Of a stretch of DNA of 37,829 nucleotides, positions 32,305-37,829 are shown in pieces; the stretch's first letter is position 1; each line of letters opens with the position of its first letter. Source of the DNA: Candidatus Epulonipiscium sp. (lineage in GTDB: Bacteria > Bacillota > Clostridia > Lachnospirales > Cellulosilyticaceae); the NCBI GenBank assembly GCA_012518255.1, contig JAAYSX010000104.1:1-37829 (forward strand), given 5' to 3'. Both the position numbers and the translations under genes were made by a program. The notes under the pieces were generated by a model that did no database searches, was not told the origin of the DNA, and worked only from the letters and a program-made list of their open reading frames with translations.

Positions 32305-32871
32305 TTAGTAATTAAGACCTAGCTTAATAACCCTTTTAGCTGCCCCTCTATATATGTTAGCAGCTTTTTGATTATTATTGTATGATTTAGGACTTGTTCT
32401 TCCCGTTACTAGGGCACCTATATTGTTCCTATTTACATAATAAAATCCTGTTATTATAGTAGAATGTCTCCATACCTGACCATTGTGAAATTGCAAAATA
32501 TCTCCTATCTCATAAGGTTTTTCTTCATTTTTATTAAAAACATCATAAGGAATCCCCCTGCCCGAGGGACCCTTAATATCATTGTTAATTAAAAAGTCAT
32601 ATAAGTTAATAACTCCAGACCAGGAGTAACTTCTATTGCTTAAGTCCCAGTAGTACCAGCCTGTTGCTGGATTACCAGTATCATATACAGTAGCCCCACC
32701 TGCTAGCAAAGCATGGGAAACAAAATTAGTACAATCATAGTTGCCGGGAATTTGAGAAAAATCATAGTAGGGTACTATACCATTACCACTTTCTGGCTTT
32801 CTTTTATTAAAGTTATTTCTTGCATAGCTTACTATTGATGTTCTATCTAGCTCTGTAGATCTTGGCTCCAT
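32305..32871 (-). CDS. Amidase-domain (NlpC/P60-related) protein without signal peptide
   Basis: A 188-residue protein of the putative amidase family (Amidase_6 type). The catalytic cysteine is Cys47 in 'YDCTNFVSHALLAGG' and the histidine is His136 in 'VWRHSTIITGF'; the region between contains the typical 'GWYYWDLSNRSYSWSG'. The ATG at 32871 is chosen because GGAGG lies directly before it. It lacks the signal peptide and extra N-terminal domains usually found on wall-acting relatives, so it may act in the cytoplasm or mother cell/spore, or be released by lysis. Its natural substrate is unknown. Confidence 0.8.
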   Translation of the reverse strand: MEPRSTELDRTSIVSYARNNFNKRKPESGNGIVPYYDFSQIPGNYDCTNFVSHALLAGGATVYDTGNPATGWYYWDLSNRSYSWSGVINLYDFLINNDIKGPSGRGIPYDVFNKNEEKPYEIGDILQFHNGQVWRHSTIITGFYYVNRNNIGALVTGRTSPKSYNNNQKAANIYRGAAKRVIKLGLNY

Positions 32872-32954
32872 AGTTACCTCCATAATATATGATTATCCTG
32901 TTTAAATCCAAAAGTTTACCAGATATTATATATTATGCAATAGTTATGATACAG

Positions 32955-34718
32955 TTACTCCGCCTTAATATCCTCTATGCCCATAGGTTTATAGTAATAA
33001 TAACCCTGGACTTGGTAGCAACCCTCCTCTTTAAGGAATTCTAATTGTTCTTTTGTCTCCACTCCCTCAGCTAGTACATGGATTCCCAAGCCTTTAGATA
33101 AAGAAATGATAGACCTTACAATAGCTTTATCTTTGCCATCACTATTAGTAATCCCATGGATAAACTCCATATCAATCTTTATAAGATCTATAGGGAATTT
33201 ACGTATCCTATTTAGGGATGAATACTCCTTCCCATAATCATCAATTGCTATAGAAAATCCTATGTCCTTTAATATATCCAATATTTCTCTAATTTTACTC
33301 TCATCAACATAAACTAGGCTTTCTGTAATTTCTATTTCGATATTTTTAGCCTCTACTTTTGTTTCCTCTAATATACTTATAAGATTTTTTATATTATTTT
33401 TATTTATTAATTGTTCTAATGAGAAATTAATAGCTAGTTTTATATTGTTTTTATATATATTTGTTAATTCCTTGTAATCTTTACAAGCATTTTTAAAAAC
33501 CCACAAGCCTATTGAATTCATAAGTCCTGCCTTTGTTGCTAATGGAATAAATTCGCCCGGGGATACAAGGCCATATTTACTATTGTCCCACCTTAACAAA
33601 GCTTCCACTCCAATTATTTCACCTGTTGTTAGGTTTACTTGTGGTTGGTAGTGCAAATAAAACTCATCCTCTTCTATCGCACTATGTAAATAATTAATTA
33701 ATTCAGTTTTTCTATAGGTATCTGTCTTCATTTTTGGATTAAAAAATACATATTGATTCTTCCCATTCTTTTTAGCTTCATACATAGATATATCGGCATT
33801 TTTAATTATATCTGTTTTACATTCACCGTCTATTGGGTACATGGCAATACCGACACTACCAGATATATAAAAATCTAGGCCATCTATTTTTAATGGCTTT
33901 TTAAACTCATTTAATATTGTTAGCACATCTTTTTCTATATCTGATATATTTTCAAGGTTTCTGCGTAAAATAATAAATTCATCCCCGCCAAATCTTGCAA
34001 CCGTGTAATTATCATCCAAGCTTGATATTAAACGGTTAGATATAGTAATAAGTACATCATCTCCCGCCGAATGACCTAAGGTATCATTAATTCTCTTAAA
34101 AGAATCTAAGTCTGCAAATATAACGCCTAGCTTAGTGTTGTGTAATTTAGCATCATTTATAGCCCTATCAAGCTCTTTTATAAAGGCATATCTATTAGGT
34201 AGACCTGTCAAACTGTCTATATGCGCCTGTTTATATAAGTTTTCCTGTGATTTTTCTAGCTCACTTTTTTGATTATTAATATGCTCTGCATAATCAGATA
34301 CTTGTTTTTTATATTGACTAATCAGGCTTATAATTATTAAAGTGGATATGTTGCTTATAACCCCTGGCATGGCATCCGTTGATCCTGATTTTCTCATATA
34401 TAAAATTGTTGTTAAAATATTAATGATATTTAGTAATACTGCATTAAAGTAGCCTTCTTTACCTAAACTAAAAACTATGTAAATGGACAGTAACATTTGC
34501 AACTGGGTAATAATTCCCCTTATTGAATAAGTATCTAATATAAGGTAAGCATATGCTTTCCCTTCTCTTATAGTGTTAGAATATCCCCTAAGTATATGTA
34601 TTAATCCCAAATATAATATTATAAATATAATTAACGTAATCTTGCTTTTTTTCCTAGTAGGTTCTTTATTAATTTTTTTGATTGAAATTGTAAACACCTC
34701 CTCAAAATAATTATACAT
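32955..34718 (-). CDS. Membrane GGDEF-EAL protein (c-di-GMP turnover)
   Basis: A 587-residue signalling enzyme. Residues about 25-155 form four or five membrane helices. A short coiled segment (about 150-165) leads to a GGDEF domain (about 165-325) with the intact catalytic 'RFGGDEF', then an EAL domain (about 335-585) with 'GVEALLRW', 'AINFSLEQL', 'EIEITES', 'AIDDYGKEYSSL', 'KIDMEF' and 'AEGVET'. Both active sites look intact, so it could both make and break c-di-GMP. The start is uncertain: the ATG at 34718 has no good ribosome-binding site and sits almost on a TATAAT box, while GAGGAGG lies inside the frame eight bases before an ATT codon at 34688. Confidence 0.9.
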   Translation of the reverse strand: MYNYFEEVFTISIKKINKEPTRKKSKITLIIFIILYLGLIHILRGYSNTIREGKAYAYLILDTYSIRGIITQLQMLLSIYIVFSLGKEGYFNAVLLNIINILTTILYMRKSGSTDAMPGVISNISTLIIISLISQYKKQVSDYAEHINNQKSELEKSQENLYKQAHIDSLTGLPNRYAFIKELDRAINDAKLHNTKLGVIFADLDSFKRINDTLGHSAGDDVLITISNRLISSLDDNYTVARFGGDEFIILRRNLENISDIEKDVLTILNEFKKPLKIDGLDFYISGSVGIAMYPIDGECKTDIIKNADISMYEAKKNGKNQYVFFNPKMKTDTYRKTELINYLHSAIEEDEFYLHYQPQVNLTTGEIIGVEALLRWDNSKYGLVSPGEFIPLATKAGLMNSIGLWVFKNACKDYKELTNIYKNNIKLAINFSLEQLINKNNIKNLISILEETKVEAKNIEIEITESLVYVDESKIREILDILKDIGFSIAIDDYGKEYSSLNRIRKFPIDLIKIDMEFIHGITNSDGKDKAIVRSIISLSKGLGIHVLAEGVETKEQLEFLKEEGCYQVQGYYYYKPMGIEDIKAE

Positions 34719-34820
34719 CCATTATAACATTTCCTTACTAGAATTTTAATATAATTATTTTTGGATATTATAGTAGTTTCTAATAGAAAACAAGATATTT
34801 ATAAAACAAATAAGTTATAG

Positions 34821-34839
34821 TATAATTACTACGAGTAAT
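34821..34839 (+). promoter_or_regulatory. -10 box and inverted repeat upstream of the orphan gene
   Basis: TATAAT at 34821-34826 overlaps the inverted repeat ATTACT-ACG-AGTAAT (34825-34839). The -35 is weak (TTATAA, 16-nt spacing). The repeat at the transcription start could be an operator. Confidence 0.4.
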
Positions 34840-34886
34840 ATAAGATATATAGAACTATAATGATTAGTAACAATGGAGGAATTAAT

Positions 34887-35603
34887 ATGAGTGTAATTGA
34901 CTTAATACCATCACTTTATCATATGTGTATTAAAGACAGAGAAGGAAAAGAGCAAATATTTATGGAAGGTGATATTACCCCCGGCTCTACTAAACAACGA
35001 TTAGATTTATTTGAGGATGAAGGTGCTTTTTATAATTGGGTAAAAAAAGAACGGGAGATCCTAGCCCTCGGTGAGTTTTGGGGAAGCCATGAAATCTACG
35101 GAAGGCTGTATCCCAAAAAAATATTTATAACGGAACTTTCAGACCTAATGGAAAAAAATGAAGATATAGATAGCATTACAGTTATAGACAAAAACGGATT
35201 TAGGCGGCTATATTTTAGAAATGACTTTGAGTATGGTTATGATACCTTTCCTGCAAGTAATCAGGTGTTACATCCAAGGGAACCTATCTACATAATTAAT
35301 AGGCAAAGGAAGTTAGATGGGCAAATAATTTTACAAAAAGAGTCTTACTTTGTTACCTATCCTGTAATAGCTACGCCACTTTTTTCAGCAGGAATCATAG
35401 AGTGGGCAGATGATCTTATAAGTAGAAAACTTAATCAAGGCTACTACATAGAACAAACTACCCTTTATGATGTATACATGAGAGCAGAATTAGAATCAAA
35501 AGATCCAGGCTTCTTTATTCTTTCATGTGAAGAGGCACCACATTATATACTACGAAAATCTGATTTGAAAAGAATAATTGATGGACCACTAGATTACAAA
35601 TAA
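34887..35603 (+). CDS. Hypothetical protein, 238 residues
   Basis: I do not recognise this protein. It has 238 residues, no signal peptide, and no membrane segment. It is acidic and rich in aromatic residues, with segments such as 'EGDITPGSTKQRLDLFEDEG', 'GEFWGSHEIYGRLYPKK' and 'PREPIYIINRQRKLDGQII'. The start at 34887 has GGAGG upstream; an earlier ATG at 34860 does not. It is transcribed away from the GGDEF-EAL gene and towards the HDOD gene, with its own promoter-like sequence. Confidence 0.75.
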   Translation: MSVIDLIPSLYHMCIKDREGKEQIFMEGDITPGSTKQRLDLFEDEGAFYNWVKKEREILALGEFWGSHEIYGRLYPKKIFITELSDLMEKNEDIDSITVIDKNGFRRLYFRNDFEYGYDTFPASNQVLHPREPIYIINRQRKLDGQIILQKESYFVTYPVIATPLFSAGIIEWADDLISRKLNQGYYIEQTTLYDVYMRAELESKDPGFFILSCEEAPHYILRKSDLKRIIDGPLDYK

Positions 35604-35790
35604 TAGTTTTGGTCTAATGGTAAATTCAAGCTCCATTGCTTCACTTGTTGGTATCGTATACTCTTATATGTGCATGTATTCATCTATAGTATATAACATG
35701 CCCATTTCCCCCTCAACATTGCTAACTATTAACTAGTTTATATTTTTTAAAAGTGCTATAATAAAATAAATACATTACTAGGGGGTATAT

Positions 35791-36645
35791 ATGACTAACC
35801 ATACAATTATCCAAGAAATAGAGGCTTCAGGCCGGCTACCTCAAATACCTGAACACTTTGGCACCATTTTTAAAATGTTGTTTGATCCATATAAACATGA
35901 TCTATCTGAGTACGAAGAACAGTTTTCTAACTTCCCTCAACTTGAAGAAAACCTTCTAAAGGTTTTAAATGAAGTTTTAAATCCCAAAAATAAAATAAGG
36001 ACAGCCAAAGATGCTCTTAATTATTTGGGAGTTAAAAACACCAAAATCATAAGTATTTCCTACATAACAAAATTATTATTAGCCCAAAAAAAGCCAGGTA
36101 CCCATCTTTTTGATAGTGATAAGTACTGGAAACATTGTGTTGGAACAGCAATTTCCGCTTATTTAATTGCAGAAGAAACCAAACTAGCCGCTGATGATAG
36201 GATGTTTATTCACGGACTAATACATGATATAGGTGTAACCGTCTTGGAAATATGCCTACCGGATCTTTTAGAAAAAATCCAAGAACTTGTCCTTAAAGGA
36301 GTACATCAGATTGCAGCAGAAAAATTAGTTTTAGGTGGCTTGACCCATGGAATGATTGGGATGTGGCTCTGTGAAAAATGGGAACTACCAGGCGAAATAC
36401 AGACGGTAGTTGGGTACCACCATAGGCCACTACTAACTCAGGAATATATTATAGAAACAAAGATTATGCATTTAGCTGATTCTATTAGTACTAGCTATTA
36501 TGAAAGTCTAATAGGCTGTGACTCTACCTTTGTATACGCAGAAATGATCATGGAAGATTTAGATGTGGATAAAAAGTTTGTGGATGAATTATTAGATAAA
36601 CTTCCTAAGGAAGTTCAAAGGCTTAACCGTATTTTAGTCATTTAA
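35791..36645 (+). CDS. HDOD-domain protein
   Basis: A 284-residue cytosolic protein with an HDOD domain across most of its length: 'LPQIPEHFGTIFKML', 'AKDALNYLGVKNTKIISIS', 'YWKHCVGTAISAYLIAE' and 'MFIHGLIHDIGVTVLEICLP', then 'AEKLVLGGLTHGMIGMWLCEKWELP'. The HD-like pair in 'HGLIHDIG' is retained, but HDOD proteins usually lack phosphohydrolase activity and act in signalling, often near c-di-GMP enzymes. The N-terminal repeat is shorter than usual. AGGGGG lies before the ATG. Confidence 0.85.
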   Translation: MTNHTIIQEIEASGRLPQIPEHFGTIFKMLFDPYKHDLSEYEEQFSNFPQLEENLLKVLNEVLNPKNKIRTAKDALNYLGVKNTKIISISYITKLLLAQKKPGTHLFDSDKYWKHCVGTAISAYLIAEETKLAADDRMFIHGLIHDIGVTVLEICLPDLLEKIQELVLKGVHQIAAEKLVLGGLTHGMIGMWLCEKWELPGEIQTVVGYHHRPLLTQEYIIETKIMHLADSISTSYYESLIGCDSTFVYAEMIMEDLDVDKKFVDELLDKLPKEVQRLNRILVI

Positions 36646-36655
36646 CTTTGAAGTT

Positions 36656-36700
36656 TGAAACTAATAGTAGTATTATCATACCTTAAATCTATTAGTTTCA
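36656..36700. terminator. Hairpin between convergent HDOD and lipoprotein genes
   Basis: A perfect 11-bp stem (GAAACTAATAG / CTATTAGTTTC) with a 21-nt loop. One arm overlaps the stop codon of the minus-strand lipoprotein gene. The T-runs are weak, so this is a probable rather than certain terminator. Confidence 0.55.
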
Positions 36701-37591
36701 CTCCAAATTATGCTCAAATAAACTGTATAGTTCATACTTTCCAGCGTTATAATTAAGCTCACTAAACTGTTTATTAAATACAGGCTTCATAAAATTTAAC
36801 AAGTCTACAACTACATATTTATCATTAATTTTAACTATATTACAGATATGAACTTGATTACTAAGCAATACTTGTAGACCTGTAGATTCTATTCCTACTT
36901 CATTGAGTAAGAGGTTGTATGCAGATGTAAATCCACCACAAGATGCTTTTTCTTCTACAAGGGCCCCATAGGCTTTCATGGATAAAAATTCCTTTTTATC
37001 CGTCTCTTTGGCATTCCTCTTACTATGCTTTTTTATAAACTCTGTATCTATTTCTGTTATTGCTTGCAATTGATTTTTCAAGTATTTCTCTGCACTAATA
37101 ATATTTTCTCCAATTATAACCTTTTGCGTAATTTCTTTTACCTTTTCATCTAATTGACTAATAGCTTCTTCTATTTCTTCTTTTGAATCCCAAATATATT
37201 CTATCTTTATTTTATTAGTCTTCTCAGACTTTTTACACATATCTATTAAATCATTATCATAAGGGTTTATAGCCCCTCCTAGTTTTATTTCCTCAATCTC
37301 ATATATATAGAACAAATCTGGCCTATCTATATTAATTGCTTCAGTAAGCCTGATTAATTCATAATCAGAAATGCCTTCTTCTAGGATTATATCTTCTGTG
37401 CTTATTTGCTCCGCTCTTTCAATTATTTTTTCATAAGCTTTAAGTTCTCTCTCTGTTAATTGATCCTCATAATAAGTCATTTCTATTTTTTTATTTGTTA
37501 CAGTTTCCTTTGTTGTAAGCTGATTACCTGAATTGCCACAAGCTGTTAAGCAAATGCTAATAAATAATATAATATATATCTTTTTCCCCAT
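36698..37591 (-). CDS. Lipoprotein with transglutaminase-like domain
   Basis: A 297-residue exported protein from the ATG at 37591, chosen because AGGGGTGG lies just before it and the sequence then begins with a lipoprotein signal (MGKKIYIILFISICLTAC, modified Cys18). The C-terminal third is a transglutaminase-like fold with a complete Cys218-His248-Asp263 triad ('KASCGGFTSAYNLLL', 'QVHICNIVKI', 'YVVVDLLN'). The middle has helical, Lys/Glu-rich sequence. Members are common in Clostridia as surface lipoproteins that act on unknown proteins or wall peptides. No operon partner is visible. Confidence 0.85.
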   Translation of the reverse strand: MGKKIYIILFISICLTACGNSGNQLTTKETVTNKKIEMTYYEDQLTERELKAYEKIIERAEQISTEDIILEEGISDYELIRLTEAINIDRPDLFYIYEIEEIKLGGAINPYDNDLIDMCKKSEKTNKIKIEYIWDSKEEIEEAISQLDEKVKEITQKVIIGENIISAEKYLKNQLQAITEIDTEFIKKHSKRNAKETDKKEFLSMKAYGALVEEKASCGGFTSAYNLLLNEVGIESTGLQVLLSNQVHICNIVKINDKYVVVDLLNFMKPVFNKQFSELNYNAGKYELYSLFEHNLE

Positions 37592-37829
37592 ATAACCACC
37601 CCTACTAAATATGAACCAATCAAACACTCCCTGTTTTTTAACTATTTAGTCTATTGTACCACATAAAACATGAAAAAGGTTAAAATTATATCTCACTATT
37701 ATACTTTCTTACTTTTTACTATTCTTAGGATTTATTTTTTTATTGTAAAGCCCATAAAAACTATATATAATCTGGAAATGCTCAATCTGTAGTGCTCTCT
37801 TCCACAAGTAGTACTACCGTCTCAACATG

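Noticed and set aside
35617-35736. 39-codon plus-strand frame between the orphan and HDOD genes
   Set aside because: No ribosome-binding site is present before its ATG, and its composition is that of noncoding DNA, unlike the supported small gene at 32065-32193.
37628-37829. Right-hand end of the window
   Set aside because: AT-rich sequence without a supported gene, hairpin or repeat; any gene there would start or end beyond the edge.

Overview
The window looks like chromosomal DNA of an anaerobic, low-GC Firmicute of the class Clostridia. The evidence is its very AT-rich intergenic DNA, strong GGAGG ribosome-binding sites, Bacillota-type sigma-A promoters, a cobalamin riboswitch with an intrinsic terminator, PocR-domain AraC regulators, and a DUF438/hemerythrin/PAS protein. 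I see no rRNA, tRNA, CRISPR array, prophage or intact insertion sequence. Most genes lie on the minus strand.

Layout. (1) 1-1073: 5' part of a cobalamin-uptake lipoprotein (BtuF-like) behind a full promoter, riboswitch and terminator. (2) 1082-2751: a DUF438/hemerythrin/PAS protein and a DUF1622 membrane protein. (3) 2846-6738: glycerol dehydrogenase and dihydroxyacetone kinase subunits (gldA-dhaK-dhaL) downstream of a PocR/AraC regulator; dhaM is not in the window. (4) 6910-13071: a four-gene operon (LicA-like kinase, BCCT transporter, MFS permease, TIM-barrel isomerase) divergent from a second PocR/AraC regulator. The MFS gene carries a one-base frameshift in a run of six G. (5) 13142-20884: a carbohydrate ABC importer (binding protein and two permeases, no ATPase), two Gfo/Idh/MocA dehydrogenases around a TIM-barrel isomerase, and a LacI repressor with a clear palindromic operator at the importer promoter. 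(6) 20984-25747: hypB, a 913-residue multi-cluster Fe-S/flavin oxidoreductase, hypA and a polytopic membrane protein, with no hydrogenase structural gene in the window. (7) 25780-28200: divergent from this, a transposase-like protein that lacks IS ends and sits directly before an FAD-dependent oxidoreductase. (8) 28190-31914: exonuclease III, a UPF0316 protein, and a ROK regulator with an MFS permease. (9) 32020-37591: an overlooked 42-residue small protein with its own promoter, a cytoplasmic-looking amidase-fold protein, a GGDEF-EAL protein, an orphan protein, an HDOD protein and a transglutaminase-like lipoprotein.

How the genes may work together. Regions 3 and 4 look like linked catabolic modules that share a PocR-type sensor: one handles glycerol/dihydroxyacetone, the other imports and probably phosphorylates a choline-like compound. 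Region 5 is a self-contained sugar-derivative pathway of the oxidation, isomerisation/elimination and reduction type. Regions 6 and 7 are the best candidates for an undescribed system: nickel-chaperone genes built around a Fe-S flavoprotein, facing a transposase-derived protein paired with a flavoenzyme, with a 23-bp imperfect inverted repeat between them. All functional links between neighbouring genes are inferred from gene order.
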